Shown: piece by piece, positions 1 to 10,094 of the stretch
Layout of the letters: each line of letters begins with the position of its first letter
Position numbering within the stretch: position 1 is the stretch's first letter
Source: Moraxella oculi
Lineage (GTDB): Bacteria > Pseudomonadota > Gammaproteobacteria > Pseudomonadales > Moraxellaceae
DNA: 64,000 bases
Assembly: GCF_023336735.1 (NCBI RefSeq)
Contig: NZ_JAMBAQ010000009.1
Coordinates: forward strand, 20,289 to 84,288
Direction: 5' to 3'
Notes under the pieces: model-generated
Database searches by the model: none
Told to the model about the DNA's origin: nothing
What the model saw: the letters and a program-made list of their open reading frames with translations, nothing else
Position numbers and translations under genes: made by a program

Positions 1-3000
1 GCCACACACAACGAAGAGATTCGTGTCGCACTATGCAAAGACAACCACCTGTACGATTTCGACTTAGAAAATCGCACTCGTGAACAAAAAAAAGCCAACA
101 TCTACAAAGGTCATATCACCCGTATTGAACCATCACTAGAAGCAGCTTTTGTTGAATATGGTTCAGTACGCCAAGGTTTTTTACCACTGCGTGAAATCGC
201 TCCTGAATACCTGCACGGCAATGTCCGTGAAGACAGCATCCGCCAGTTACTCAAAGAAGGCGATGAGGTCATCGTTCAAGTTGAAAAAGAAGAGCGAGGC
301 AATAAAGGCGCCGCTCTATCTACTTACATTTCGTTGGCTGGTCGCTATTTGGTTCTGATGCCAAACAATTCAAAAGCAGGTGGCATCAGTCGTCAAATCT
401 CAGGTAAAGTCCGTGAAGAGATGAAGCAAATCATCGCAAGTCTGTCCATTCCAAAAGGCATGAGTGTCATCGTGCGTACCGCAGGTCTTGGCAAAGGATT
501 TGATGACTTACAAAACGATTTAAATCATCTATTGGACATCTGGACTTCCATTCAAGATCAAAATAAAAAACGCCCAAGCCCCTGTTTAGTTCATCAAGAA
601 GCAGGCGTGGTTACTCGTGCGGTGCGTGACTACCTGCGCGATGACATCAGTGAGGTTTGGATTGATTCAGAACATGCCTATAATGAAGCAGCAAACTTCA
701 TCGATGCTGTCATGCCAGCACAGCTGAACAAACTGCGTAAATATACCGACTACGAACCAATGTTCGCACGCTTTGGCATTGAACGCCAAATCGAAACCGC
801 CTATCAGCGCGAGGTACGCCTACCTTCAGGTGGCTCAATCGTCATTGACCAAACCGAAGCCATGGTTGCCATTGACATCAACTCATCAAAATCCACCAAA
901 GGTTCAGATGTTGCTGAGACTGCCTACCATACCAACCTAGAGGCTGCTGATGAGATTGCTAGGCAGCTACGCCTTAGAGACATGGGCGGATTGATTGTCA
1001 TCGACTTTATTGACATGAGCGATCCACGCCATCAAAAAGAAGTTGAAAAACGCCTGATGGAAGCAACTCGCTATGATCGTGCTAGGGTGCAATTTGCTGA
1101 AATTTCCAAATTCGGTCTCATGGAGATGAGTCGTCAACGCCTTCGTCCATCTTTAGAGGAGTCAACAGGATACATCTGCCCTCGCTGTCATGGCAATGGT
1201 ATGATTCGTGATTTGCGTTCACTTGCATTATCCATCATGCGTCAAATCGAGCAAATGGCCTTAAAAGAACGCATGGGTGAGATTCAAGCAGAAGTGCCCA
1301 CCGAAATCGCGGCTTTTTTACTCAATGAAAAGCGAGAAAGCTTGGTGTATTTGGAACAAGATTCTGGCACACGCATCACCATCTTGCCACATGCACACCT
1401 AGAAAGCCCAAATTTTAGCCTACATTTCAACCCAGATGGTTTCGCCCCATCAAGCTATGAACGCATCATCGATGCCGAAGAAGAGGAAATGGGAGATCGT
1501 GGCTATGATGTGAACTGGCAAACTGGCGAGCAAGCCGAACACACCAGCAAAGACAAGCCGAATCGCTGGCAAAAAGCCGATTCTAATGAACAAAAAGGCG
1601 ACCAATCAAACAACAAAAAGCCAAATATTCAGCCTGAAGCTAAGCCACAAGTCGTTGCTTGGCTATCCAACCTATTTGCACCAAAACCACAAGCTCAGCT
1701 GGCAGGCAGCCTAAATAATAACAATGCCGCCGCTGCCATCGAATCATTGGTTAATGCTGGTGGTGTTAGCTTGGGTGCTGGTGGTGTGGTCAATCTTGAC
1801 ATACAAAATCAAGACATCAAAACCAACAATAAAAAAACCAAAGAAATTCATGCAACAAGCAAATCCGATCGTGAAATTCGTGAAGAACAACAAGAACGCC
1901 GCAGCAAGAATAAAAAGGTGAAAAAGGAAGTTGAAGAAGGCAAAGAAAAATCAGACAAAAAATCCAAAAAAGACGAAGCAGCATACCAAAAAAGAGAGCC
2001 TGGCTCACACCGTGAACCTCGTGGCGAGATCGTGCGTGGCAACTCACTGACCAACAATCACGCTAAGTCAGACAAAAAAGCAGATGAGCAAATCATCAAA
2101 AAAAGCGATGATCAACGCATCCGTTCAAGCGATCCTCTTGAGATTGTGATCAATGTCAAGCCAATCATCAAAGAAGAAGTGCCAAGTCAAACCGTGCACA
2201 TTTCACTCGATGAGAGCAAAGACGAGAAAGCACATCAACCAAAAGCAAAAGATGCGACCGATCAAAATGTCGCCAAATCGCCAAACAAATCAGCCAAATC
2301 TCCAGTCAGCGATGCTGATGAAGACAAGGTGGATTCACAGACATTGATGGCAAGCCATAGCACCACCAATGAATCCTCATTCGTCAGTCAAAACGACTTA
2401 AAAAATGCTGATGATACTCCAATCAATTCAACAAATGATTGCAATGATGACGATCAGGCGGCGTCAAGCAACTTTAGTAGTAAGATGCCATCAGCAGCAA
2501 CAAGCTTGACAATCACACCAGATGCGAAGATTGTTGAGTTGGCACGCCAAATGAATAGAGCAATCAATGATCCACGAGTTGTTCTTGCTGCACAAAGCAC
2601 CCAAAATACCATCCGTGGTACAGCTGGTGAGTTCATCAAACTCATGCTTGGCAATAATAAAGCAAACAACTTTGTGCAAGACTTTCTCAATGCCTGTGCC
2701 AAAAGTCAATCAATCACCGCCAAAATGGATTTCACCAATTATGGCTATGTACCGCTGAGTGCCGACTATTTGACCGATTTTGATAAAAATACCAGCGTTG
2801 CTTCTCGCATCAGCACGCCACAGGGAAAAACCACCACGCCACCAGCACTACGCATTACCAAGCGTGCTGATAACGACCCTCGTGGTCAGCACCCTGATTT
2901 TTCAAAGTCGCACAACTCCACCCCAAATGATGAAACAGCGATTGATGATAAAGATGTCATTCAGACCACATCAGAAATTGATGACACCCAAGCATCAAAT

Positions 3001-3465
3001 GCTCCTTCTGTCTTGACAAATGACAACGCAACCGACGCCATCAAAGATGAGATGACTGATGAAAATGTCAAAGACTCGCAATCAATGCCTGATGATGGCA
3101 ATGGTACTACAAGCTCACTTGATGATCAAATGACGCAACAAGCACCTGTCGAAAAAATTGATGATGAAGTTGAGACATCAACACCTGCTGCCGTGAAGCC
3201 AACTGATGACAACAATGGTGGCGTTCAAGACAAAGCAAAAAAAGCAAATAAACGCCCCAACAGCTATAAAGACATGATTGAGAATGTTGCAGGTCAGCTA
3301 CTGCCTCAAGTTGGCATTTTAAATCTTGCTCAACCAAAACCTGCCAAAACACGCATCAAAAAGACTGCCGCAAAAAGCGACAATAAGCCAAAGTCTGAAG
3401 TACGCAAAGCAGGTACTAAGCTGTCAAAAACCAACAATGAGCAAGCCAATGGCAAAGGTAAATGA
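1..3465 (+). CDS. rne: Ribonuclease E (5' end truncated by window edge)
   Basis: Endoribonuclease that starts mRNA decay and matures rRNA and tRNA, and scaffolds the RNA degradosome. The reading frame is open from base 1, so the gene begins upstream. By alignment from memory with E. coli RNase E, about 11 residues are missing. The S1 RNA-binding domain lies at the start, with the family-typical IYKGHITRIEPSLEAAF. The metal-binding aspartates sit in VAIDINSSKS (codon 292) and IVIDFIDM (codon 335). The Zn-link CPRC is at codons 393-396, matching E. coli C404/C407 after the 11-residue offset. From about codon 500 on the protein is Lys/Asp/Ser/Gln-rich and probably disordered. A helical-looking island lies at codons 838-920, and another conserved-looking patch sits near the C-terminus. 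The catalytic half is certain; the C-terminal half resembles no region I recognise. Confidence 0.97.
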   Translation, partial: ATHNEEIRVALCKDNHLYDFDLENRTREQKKANIYKGHITRIEPSLEAAFVEYGSVRQGFLPLREIAPEYLHGNVREDSIRQLLKEGDEVIVQVEKEERGNKGAALSTYISLAGRYLVLMPNNSKAGGISRQISGKVREEMKQIIASLSIPKGMSVIVRTAGLGKGFDDLQNDLNHLLDIWTSIQDQNKKRPSPCLVHQEAGVVTRAVRDYLRDDISEVWIDSEHAYNEAANFIDAVMPAQLNKLRKYTDYEPMFARFGIERQIETAYQREVRLPSGGSIVIDQTEAMVAIDINSSKSTKGSDVAETAYHTNLEAADEIARQLRLRDMGGLIVIDFIDMSDPRHQKEVEKRLMEATRYDRARVQFAEISKFGLMEMSRQRLRPSLEESTGYICPRCHGNGMIRDLRSLALSIMRQIEQMALKERMGEIQAEVPTEIAAFLLNEKRESLVYLEQDSGTRITILPHAHLESPNFSLHFNPDGFAPSSYERIIDAEEEEMGDRGYDVNWQTGEQAEHTSKDKPNRWQKADSNEQKGDQSNNKKPNIQPEAKPQVVAWLSNLFAPKPQAQLAGSLNNNNAAAAIESLVNAGGVSLGAGGVVNLDIQNQDIKTNNKKTKEIHATSKSDREIREEQQERRSKNKKVKKEVEEGKEKSDKKSKKDEAAYQKREPGSHREPRGEIVRGNSLTNNHAKSDKKADEQIIKKSDDQRIRSSDPLEIVINVKPIIKEEVPSQTVHISLDESKDEKAHQPKAKDATDQNVAKSPNKSAKSPVSDADEDKVDSQTLMASHSTTNESSFVSQNDLKNADDTPINSTNDCNDDDQAASSNFSSKMPSAATSLTITPDAKIVELARQMNRAINDPRVVLAAQSTQNTIRGTAGEFIKLMLGNNKANNFVQDFLNACAKSQSITAKMDFTNYGYVPLSADYLTDFDKNTSVASRISTPQGKTTTPPALRITKRADNDPRGQHPDFSKSHNSTPNDETAIDDKDVIQTTSEIDDTQASNAPSVLTNDNATDAIKDEMTDENVKDSQSMPDDGNGTTSSLDDQMTQQAPVEKIDDEVETSTPAAVKPTDDNNGGVQDKAKKANKRPNSYKDMIENVAGQLLPQVGILNLAQPKPAKTRIKKTAAKSDNKPKSEVRKAGTKLSKTNNEQANGKGK

Positions 3466-3480
3466 TCGCTATTGGTGAAT

Positions 3481-3513
3481 AAAAAAACCCAAGTTCAATG
3501 ACTTGGGTTTTTT
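3481..3513. terminator. Bidirectional rho-independent terminator between rne and fumA
   Basis: Stem AAAACCCAAGT / ACTTGGGTTTT with a 6-nt loop, flanked by an A-run on the left and a T-run on the right. It can therefore serve the two convergent genes rne and fumA. Confidence 0.9.
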
Positions 3514-3527
3514 AAATGACAGAATCA

Positions 3528-5063
3528 TCAAGCTTCGTCAGCATCTTTCACAGGAATTTTACCGATTTTGGCTTGCCAAATTTTGGGGGCGGTAGCATGA
3601 ACAGAAACTCCTTTGCTATCGACTGCTACCGTCACAGGCATGTCCTTAACCTCAAACTCATAAATCGCCTCCATGCCAAGCTCAGGAAAGGCAACAACTT
3701 TGGCTTTTTTAATTGCCTTGGACACCAAATAAGCTGAACCGCCTACCGCCATCAAATAAACCGCCTTATTATCAGCGATTGCCTTGCAAGCATTTTCACC
3801 TCTTTCGGATTTACCAATCATACCCAGCAACCCTGTCTGTTCAAGCATTTGGCGAGTGAATTTATCCATGCGAGTTGCGGTTGTGGGTCCAGCAGGCCCA
3901 ACCACCTCATCACGCACAGGGTCGACAGGTCCGACATAATAGATGAGTTTGTTGGTAAAATCAACGGGGAGTTTTTCGCCATTATTAAGCATGTCGGTCA
4001 TGCGTTTGTGGGCAGCATCACGACCCGTGTAAATTTTTCCACTTAAAAGCAACACATCGCCCGTCTTCCAAGTTGCCGCCTCTTCTTTTGTCAAGGCATC
4101 AACATTCACGCGCTTGCCATTATCTGGGCTGTATGTGATGTCTGGATAAACTGACAAATCAGGAGCTGCAAGCTCGGCTGGGCCACTACCATCTAGTTCA
4201 AAATGCACATGACGGGTGGCGGCACAGTTAGGAATGATTGCCACAGGCTTTGATGCGGCATGTGTCGGATAATCTAGGATTTTAACATCAAGGACAGTGG
4301 TCAGTCCACCCAAGCCTTGAGCCCCAATACCCAACGCATTCACTTTGTCAAAAATTTCTAATCGCAGTTGTTCAGTGGTGGATAAATCAGCACCGCTTTT
4401 GGCTTTTTCTTTAAGCTGATGAATGTCAATATGACTCATGAGACTTTGTTTTGCAAGTAACATTGCCTTTTCTGGCGTACCTCCAATGCCAACACCCAAG
4501 ATGCCAGGTGGACACCATCCAGCACCCATCTCTGGGATTGCTTTTAATATCCAATCCACAATGTTGTCTGATGGGTTTAGCATGGCAAGCTTCGACTTAT
4601 TTTCAGAACCCCCGCCTTTAGCAGCACAGATAACATCAACCGTATCGCCTGGCACGATTTCCATATGAATCACTGCAGGGGTGTTATCTTTGGTATTAAC
4701 ACGCTTGCCCGCTGGGTCAGCCAGCACCGAAGCACGCAAAGTGTTATCAGGATGCTTATAGGCACGGCGAACACCTTCATTAACCATATCATTAACACTC
4801 ATGATGGCGTCCCATTGAACAGTCATGCCCACTTTCAAAAATACCGTAGCAATCCCTGTGTCTTGACAAATGGGTCGTTTGCCCTCAGCACACATGCGAC
4901 TGTTGACTAAAATCTGCGTCATCGCATCTTTGGCAGCAGGATTTTCCTCACGAGCCAATGCCTCTTTAAGTGCCTTGATATAGTCGGTAGGATGATAGTA
5001 GCTGATGTATTGAAATGCGTCTGCGATGGATTGAATGAAATCTTCTTGCTTGATGACGGTCAT
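3528..5063 (-). CDS. fumA: Class I fumarate hydratase (4Fe-4S)
   Basis: Interconverts fumarate and malate in the TCA cycle using an oxygen-sensitive 4Fe-4S cluster. The three cluster cysteines are visible: C66 (RPICQDTG), C184 (GWCPPGILG) and C280 (IPNCAATRH). The C-terminal half carries the catalytic GRDAAHKR-type motif. The protein is 511 residues from the ATG at 5063, which has an AAGGA ribosome site. The open frame runs 40 codons further upstream, but that part crosses the hisC terminator and has no ribosome site, so I do not annotate it. It stands alone between two terminators. The symbol fumA denotes the class, not proven orthology. Confidence 0.95.
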   Translation of the reverse strand: MTVIKQEDFIQSIADAFQYISYYHPTDYIKALKEALAREENPAAKDAMTQILVNSRMCAEGKRPICQDTGIATVFLKVGMTVQWDAIMSVNDMVNEGVRRAYKHPDNTLRASVLADPAGKRVNTKDNTPAVIHMEIVPGDTVDVICAAKGGGSENKSKLAMLNPSDNIVDWILKAIPEMGAGWCPPGILGVGIGGTPEKAMLLAKQSLMSHIDIHQLKEKAKSGADLSTTEQLRLEIFDKVNALGIGAQGLGGLTTVLDVKILDYPTHAASKPVAIIPNCAATRHVHFELDGSGPAELAAPDLSVYPDITYSPDNGKRVNVDALTKEEAATWKTGDVLLLSGKIYTGRDAAHKRMTDMLNNGEKLPVDFTNKLIYYVGPVDPVRDEVVGPAGPTTATRMDKFTRQMLEQTGLLGMIGKSERGENACKAIADNKAVYLMAVGGSAYLVSKAIKKAKVVAFPELGMEAIYEFEVKDMPVTVAVDSKGVSVHATAPKIWQAKIGKIPVKDADEA

Positions 5064-5140
5064 AATTTTTCCTTGTGGCTGGCTAATCTTAGAGTAGCTG
5101 GCTGATGAACTTTCAGTGTTGCTTAATGTCTGTCCCACAA

Positions 5141-5176
5141 AAAGCCCAAGCATTTTAGCACAAATGCCTGGGCTTT
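5141..5176 (-). terminator. Rho-independent terminator of the his operon
   Basis: Read on the minus strand, CAAAGCCCAGGCATT pairs with AATGCTTGGGCTTT (one mismatch region at the centre) and ends in a T-run. It lies 35 nt past the hisC stop and just ahead of fumA. Confidence 0.85.
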
Positions 5177-5211
5177 GAAACATTTCACGCTTTACAAGCC
5201 TTATCCGTCAT

Positions 5212-6303
5212 TCACAAAATCTCCTTTAATGTTGCAATCAAGCGAGCGTTTTGTTCGGCAGTTCCTACCGTGATACGCAGATGGTCTTTGATGCGTGGCT
5301 TATCCCAATGACGGACGATTACTTTTGATGCACGCAACGCATCGAAAATCTCTTTGGTGCTGAGTGTGTCGTGAGATGGCTTAGCAAATAAGAAATTAGC
5401 CGCTGATGGCAACACCTCAAAACCCAACCCCTTTAAAGACTCAGCCAAGTCACCCCGAAGGGCAATCACCTCTTGACGCTTTTGTTCAAAATACGCATCG
5501 TCCAAAATGCTGGCAACTGCCCCAGCTTGTGCCACACGGTCAAGTGGATAGCTGTTGAAGCTGTTTTTGTAGATGGATAAAGCAGTAATCAAATTAGGAT
5601 TGGCAAACGCCGCTCCCACTCTAAGCCCTGCCAAAGAGCGAGATTTTGAGAAAGTTTGTGTTACTATGAGGTTATCAAATTCATCAATCAAGCTGATCGC
5701 AGACGCACTTTTTACCTCATCAGCATAATCAATATAAGCCTCATCAATGACGATGACAGAACTGGGGTGTTCACTGGCAAGCTTACGAATGTTTTCAATT
5801 GGTAAGAGAATGCCTGTCGGAGCGTTAGGATTTGGGAGAATCACACCGCCACAAGGAATGCGATAATCGTCCAAGTCAATGCTAAAATCATCCTTTAAGG
5901 CAATGGTATGAACATCCACCCCAAAAGTTTGTGCATAGACAGGATAAAAGCTATAACTCACATCAGGCATGAGTAATGGTCGTTCTTTGGTAAAAAAGCA
6001 AGCAAAAATAAATGCCAATATTTCATCAGACCCATTACCAACAAACACCTGCTCACGCCTTAATCCGTGATAATCCGCCAGCACACGGCACAGCTCATCT
6101 GATTCAGGCTCAGGATAAAGTCTGAGCACCTGCCCATCTTCCAATAAAACAGCCTGCATGGCAGCGACTGCTTTTGGGCTTGGTGCAAAAGGGTTTTCAT
6201 TGGTGTTTAATTTGCACAAATCCTCTGCTTTTGGCTGCTCACCTGCCACATAAGGCGTCAGTTTTCGGATTTTATTACTCCACAATCTGGTATCTATGCT
6301 CAT
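5212..6303 (-). CDS. hisC: Histidinol-phosphate aminotransferase
   Basis: PLP enzyme that transaminates imidazole-acetol phosphate with glutamate to histidinol phosphate, in the cytoplasm. It is a fold-type I aminotransferase of 363 residues, the usual length. Motifs seen: NPNAPTG at 158-164, DEAYIDY at 187-193 (PLP ring contact Asp), and the Schiff-base lysine K220 in TFSKSRSLAGLRVG. It follows hisD after 92 nt on the same strand and ends the murA-hisG-hisD-hisC run, which is closed by a strong terminator. Confidence 0.96.
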   Translation of the reverse strand: MSIDTRLWSNKIRKLTPYVAGEQPKAEDLCKLNTNENPFAPSPKAVAAMQAVLLEDGQVLRLYPEPESDELCRVLADYHGLRREQVFVGNGSDEILAFIFACFFTKERPLLMPDVSYSFYPVYAQTFGVDVHTIALKDDFSIDLDDYRIPCGGVILPNPNAPTGILLPIENIRKLASEHPSSVIVIDEAYIDYADEVKSASAISLIDEFDNLIVTQTFSKSRSLAGLRVGAAFANPNLITALSIYKNSFNSYPLDRVAQAGAVASILDDAYFEQKRQEVIALRGDLAESLKGLGFEVLPSAANFLFAKPSHDTLSTKEIFDALRASKVIVRHWDKPRIKDHLRITVGTAEQNARLIATLKEIL

Positions 6304-6395
6304 ACTTTACCCTTACTTTATTTTTATGTTTGAACACATGGTGTGTTTATTTTCAACCGCAAAATGAGTTAGTCTCTCACCGCCAACTGATGCCA

Positions 6396-7715
6396 TCATG
6401 ACGACACAATACCACCATGGCGATAGCGTGCTGATAAAGCATGTGCTTGCAAACTTTCCTCCACCGCCAAAATATCCGCAATCTTGGCCAGTGGTTTTGA
6501 GCCCTCTGGCGTGCAATGAATCAGTGAGGTTTTTTTTGTAAAATCATACACTCCTAAAGGCGAGCTGAATCTTGCCGTGCCTGAGGTTGGTAATACATGA
6601 TTGCTACCAGCACAATAGTCGCCAATCGCTTCTGGCGTGTGCCTACCTAGAAAAATTGCTCCTGCATGCCTAATCTGTCGCTCAACTTGCGATGGATCAT
6701 CTAAAGACAACTCCAAATGTTCAGGAGCAACTTGATTGATGACCTCTACGCCCTCACTTCTATCCCTAACCAAAATCAATGCCCCACGACTGGCAAGTGC
6801 CGTTTTGGCAATGTCAGCTTTTGGTAGTGTGTTTAAGGCCTTATCAAGTGCGTTTTTTACCGCTTCTAGTTGCTTGGGACAAGTGGTTACAAAAATCGCT
6901 TGTGCCACCGCATCATGTTCAGCTTGCGATAACAAATCCATCGCCAACCAGTCAGCATCGTCATTTGCCTCACCTTCGGCATAGACCAGTACCTCAGAAG
7001 GTCCTGCAATCATATCAATACCCACCTGTCCAAATACCGCTCGCTTAGCAGCAGCAACATATTTATTGCCTGGCCCTGTGATTTTATCCACTTTTGTGAT
7101 ACGCTTAGTGCCATACGCCAAAGCTGCCACTGCCTGTGCCCCACCGATGGTAATGACACGATCCACTCCTGCCAAATGTGCTGCTGCCAGCACCAAGGGA
7201 TTTAACTCTCCTTTTGGGGCAGGAACAACCATGGTGATGTTGGCCACGCCAGCAACCTTGGCAGGAATGGCATTCATCAGCACACTAGACGGATAGCTTG
7301 CCAGACCGCCTGGAACATAAATGCCCACGCTGTCCAACGGTGTAACTTTCTGCCCCAAAGTGTTGCCCAAACCATCTACAAAACAAAAACCCGATTCTTT
7401 TTGGTATTGATGAAATTCAAAGATGCGTTCAGCAGATGACTGCAATGCCGTTTTAACCTCATTACCCAAACCTTCAAAGGCAACTTTTAAAGCATTCGCA
7501 TCAACAAACAGCTCATCAACGCTTCTAGCAGGATGTTGATCAAACTGCTTAGTCAGGGCAAATACAGCATCATCGCCTCTTGTCCGCACCTGGGTGATGA
7601 TATCGTCAACCGTCTCAACCAACGCTTTGTCAGTAACGGTCTCAAAAGACAATAAATCTGCCAATCTTTTTTTAAAATCACCGTCTTGACTGTTTAAAAT
7701 GACCAAATCTGGCAT
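6396..7715 (-). CDS. hisD: Histidinol dehydrogenase
   Basis: Zn- and NAD-dependent enzyme that oxidises L-histidinol twice to histidine, the last step of the pathway. It is 439 residues. The glycine/proline-rich IYVPGGLASYPSSVLMNAIPA segment, TGPGNKYVAAAKR, DMIAGPSEVLV, LLSQAEHDA (catalytic/Zn Gln-His region) and APEHLEL are all present. I chose the ATG at 7715 because AAGGAGG lies four bases upstream; the GTG one codon earlier is too close to that site. The hisG stop is only 9 nt upstream, so the two are translationally linked. Confidence 0.96.
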   Translation of the reverse strand: MPDLVILNSQDGDFKKRLADLLSFETVTDKALVETVDDIITQVRTRGDDAVFALTKQFDQHPARSVDELFVDANALKVAFEGLGNEVKTALQSSAERIFEFHQYQKESGFCFVDGLGNTLGQKVTPLDSVGIYVPGGLASYPSSVLMNAIPAKVAGVANITMVVPAPKGELNPLVLAAAHLAGVDRVITIGGAQAVAALAYGTKRITKVDKITGPGNKYVAAAKRAVFGQVGIDMIAGPSEVLVYAEGEANDDADWLAMDLLSQAEHDAVAQAIFVTTCPKQLEAVKNALDKALNTLPKADIAKTALASRGALILVRDRSEGVEVINQVAPEHLELSLDDPSQVERQIRHAGAIFLGRHTPEAIGDYCAGSNHVLPTSGTARFSSPLGVYDFTKKTSLIHCTPEGSKPLAKIADILAVEESLQAHALSARYRHGGIVSS

Positions 7716-7724
7716 CACGCCTCC

Positions 7725-8378
7725 TTATAATCCTAAGTGTTGTTTTTTTACAGCGTCATGTAAAATCTCTAAAATCGGCTCAAGCTGTGCCAATTTACGC
7801 TTATGGCTCACAGGATTTGCAATCAATCGTGATGACACTTGGCAAATCTCTTCTAATGGTTCTAGTCCATTGGCACGCAAAGTATTTCCCGTATCCACCA
7901 CATCGACAATCAAATCCCCCAATCCCACCAGCGGTGCCAATTCCATAGAACCGTATAATTTAATGATGTCTACTTGCTCACCACGAGAGGCAAAATAATC
8001 CTTGGCAACCTTAGCGTATTTGGTGGCGATGCGTAGGCGTCGTTTTGGCAATACCGCTCCTTTAACACCAGCTGTCATCAATCGGCATTTGGCAATGTTT
8101 AAATCAAGCAACTCATACACATCGCCATCGTACTCCATCAATACATCTTTACCAGAGATGCCAACATCCGCCGCACCATGTGCCACATAAGTCGGAACAT
8201 CGGACGCACGCAGTAGTAAAAATCTCACAGCAGGACTACTGGTCTGAAAAATCAACTTGCGAGATTTATTCATATCCTCTAAAGGACGAATGCCCGCTCT
8301 ATCAAACAAAGGCAGGGTTTCATCTAAAATTCGCCCTTTCGACAAGGCAATCGTCAATCCATCAAAGTTACTCATCAT
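7725..8378 (-). CDS. hisG: ATP phosphoribosyltransferase, short form (catalytic subunit)
   Basis: Commits ATP and PRPP to histidine synthesis. At about 217 residues it is the short HisG form, which lacks the C-terminal ACT regulatory domain. Motifs: [18 protein letters not shown] at the N-terminus and the PRPP-binding [15 protein letters not shown] near residues 150-165. Known short HisG enzymes need the regulatory subunit HisZ, and no hisZ is in this window. The start is uncertain: two adjacent ATGs (8378, 8375) and a GTG (8384) are possible. It lies 61 nt after murA. Confidence 0.95.
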   Translation of the reverse strand: MMSNFDGLTIALSKGRILDETLPLFDRAGIRPLEDMNKSRKLIFQTSSPAVRFLLLRASDVPTYVAHGAADVGISGKDVLMEYDGDVYELLDLNIAKCRLMTAGVKGAVLPKRRLRIATKYAKVAKDYFASRGEQVDIIKLYGSMELAPLVGLGDLIVDVVDTGNTLRANGLEPLEEICQVSSRLIANPVSHKRKLAQLEPILEILHDAVKKQHLGL

Positions 8379-8420
8379 CGCCACCGTTTATTCAGCCCAC
8401 AAAATCTCATTAACCAAAAC

Positions 8421-8439
8421 GCACCGCTAAAAACGGTGC
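8421..8439 (-). terminator. Hairpin between murA and hisG, possible partial terminator
   Basis: GCACCG and CGGTGC pair around a 7-nt loop. On the minus strand the stem is followed only by GTTTTGG, a weak T-run. It may attenuate read-through from murA into hisGDC rather than stop it. Confidence 0.4.
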
Positions 8440-8445
8440 GCATCA

Positions 8446-9708
8446 TCAGCCTTTTAAGCGTTCAATGTTCACGCCCAATGCACGCAGTTTATTTTCCACA
8501 TCATCGTAACCACGGTCAATGTGATAAATGCGATCAATGATGCTCTCACCATCAGCACAAGCTGCCGCCATCACCAATGACATTGAAGCACGCAGGTCGG
8601 TTGCCATCACAGGAGCTGGGGTAAATGAATCCACACCCACAACGACTGCAGCATGGCCATCAACCTTAATATTCGCACCCAAACGCTGTAATTCTGGGAC
8701 ATGCATAAAGCGATTTTCAAAAATATTTTCTATGATGGTGCTGGTACCTTGTGCTAAACAGCAAACAGCCATCAATTGGGCTTGCATGTCTGTTGGGAAG
8801 CCTGGATGCACTTGTGTGCGAATATCCACCGCCTTTGGACGGCCCTTCATGACAGCACGAATCCAATCATTCCCTGTCGTGATGATCGCCCCCATGGATT
8901 CAAACTTTTTTAGTACAGGATATAAAAACTCTGCTGAGGTATTCTTGGTTAGAACATCTCCCTCACTCATCAAGGCACCTGCTAGATATGATCCAGTCTC
9001 AATGCGGTCGGAGATGACCGTGTATTCACATCCGTGCAAATCATCAACGCCTTCAATGACCATCGTCGGCGTACCAATACCGTCAATCTTAGCGCCCATG
9101 GTGACAAGCATTTTTGCCAAATCAACGACTTCTGGCTCACAAGCACAGTTTTGTAAGCGAGTAACACCTTTGGCAAGTACGGCCGCCATGATGGCATTTT
9201 CAGTACCACCCACAGTTACCATATCAAAGCTAAAATCACAACCAATCAGACGACCGCCTGCTGGTGCTTTTGCCTTGACATAGCCATTTTCTACCGTGAT
9301 GGAAGCTCCCATCGCCTCAAAGGCTTTTAGATGCTGATCCACAGGGCGAGAACCGATTGAGCAGCCACCTGGTAAAGACACCTCCGCTTCACCAAAGCGT
9401 GCCAATAAAGGTCCTAATACCAAGATTGATGCACGCATGGTGCGTACCAGCTCATAGGGTGCATAGTAGTCTGTCACACAGCGTGCGTCTGCTACGACAG
9501 TATTGCCCTGCTTAGCGATTGCCACACCTGTACCTGCAATGAGCTTGATGAGCGTTTCTGTGTCCTTTAAGGTAGGAACATTATGTAAGACAGATTCGCC
9601 ATTAGGCAGTATCATCGCTGCCAATAGTGGCAAGGCGGCATTTTTAGAACCAGAGATGGTAACCTCGCCTGCAATGCGGCTCTTGCCTGTGATCTTAAAT
9701 TTATCCAT
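8446..9708 (-). CDS. murA: UDP-N-acetylglucosamine 1-carboxyvinyltransferase
   Basis: Transfers enolpyruvate from PEP to UDP-GlcNAc, the first committed step of peptidoglycan synthesis. The product is 420 residues from the ATG at 9708, which has AAGGA seven bases upstream; six more upstream codons are open but lack a site. The catalytic loop cysteine that fosfomycin attacks is present as C116 in [11 protein letters not shown], so no natural Cys-to-Asp substitution is seen. The N-terminal [13 protein letters not shown] motif is intact. It follows ibaG after 17 nt, the order known from E. coli and Acinetobacter. Confidence 0.97.
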   Translation of the reverse strand: MDKFKITGKSRIAGEVTISGSKNAALPLLAAMILPNGESVLHNVPTLKDTETLIKLIAGTGVAIAKQGNTVVADARCVTDYYAPYELVRTMRASILVLGPLLARFGEAEVSLPGGCSIGSRPVDQHLKAFEAMGASITVENGYVKAKAPAGGRLIGCDFSFDMVTVGGTENAIMAAVLAKGVTRLQNCACEPEVVDLAKMLVTMGAKIDGIGTPTMVIEGVDDLHGCEYTVISDRIETGSYLAGALMSEGDVLTKNTSAEFLYPVLKKFESMGAIITTGNDWIRAVMKGRPKAVDIRTQVHPGFPTDMQAQLMAVCCLAQGTSTIIENIFENRFMHVPELQRLGANIKVDGHAAVVVGVDSFTPAPVMATDLRASMSLVMAAACADGESIIDRIYHIDRGYDDVENKLRALGVNIERLKG

Positions 9709-9725
9709 AGCACTTCCTTGCCTCA

Positions 9726-9968
9726 TTAGTTTTGTTTGACCTGGTATTCATCAGGAGTCAGTGCATGAATGGTTAGGGCATGCATCGCACCACTTTGAAT
9801 GTGCGGATTGACGATGGCATACACAGCCTGCTGACGCTGCACCAATCGCTTGCCCTCAAAACCCGCATCAACAATCAATACCTCAAATTTATTGCCCTGA
9901 TTTGCCGCTTGGATTTCGGCTTTTGGGAAGTGTGGTTGTAACAATTCAATCAAATCATCAGCATTCAT
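9726..9968 (-). CDS. ibaG: BolA-family protein IbaG
   Basis: Small BolA-like protein of 80 residues. BolA/IbaG proteins bind monothiol glutaredoxins and Fe-S clusters, and ibaG next to murA is a conserved arrangement. It shows the BolA fold signature with the conserved C-terminal [15 protein letters not shown], whose His is a candidate cluster ligand. The ATG at 9968 is preferred over a TTG four codons upstream. A TATAAT lies 48 nt upstream and probably drives ibaG and murA together. Confidence 0.88.
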   Translation of the reverse strand: MNADDLIELLQPHFPKAEIQAANQGNKFEVLIVDAGFEGKRLVQRQQAVYAIVNPHIQSGAMHALTIHALTPDEYQVKQN

Positions 9969-10015
9969 GAGTTTTTCCAAAAAAATATTAACAGTTCATC
10001 GCTTAAAAACACGCT

Positions 10016-10021
10016 ATTATA
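10016..10021 (-). promoter_or_regulatory. Predicted -10 box for ibaG-murA
   Basis: Perfect TATAAT on the minus strand within CTATAATAGC, about 50 nt ahead of the ibaG start. No good -35 box stands at 17 nt. Confidence 0.5.
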
Positions 10022-10094
10022 GCAAAACTTAAGTCTTTAAAGTTAGCTTTGTTGCGTTTTTCTTTTGTGAGGTCATAAGCTTAATCAGTCAAAA

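Noticed and set aside
5064..5183. 40-codon upstream extension of the fumarase frame
   Set aside because: It crosses the hisC terminator and lacks a ribosome site; the ATG at 5063 has one.
8528..9283. 251-codon open frame on the plus strand across murA
   Set aside because: Fully antisense to murA, no ribosome site and protein composition typical of a shadow frame.
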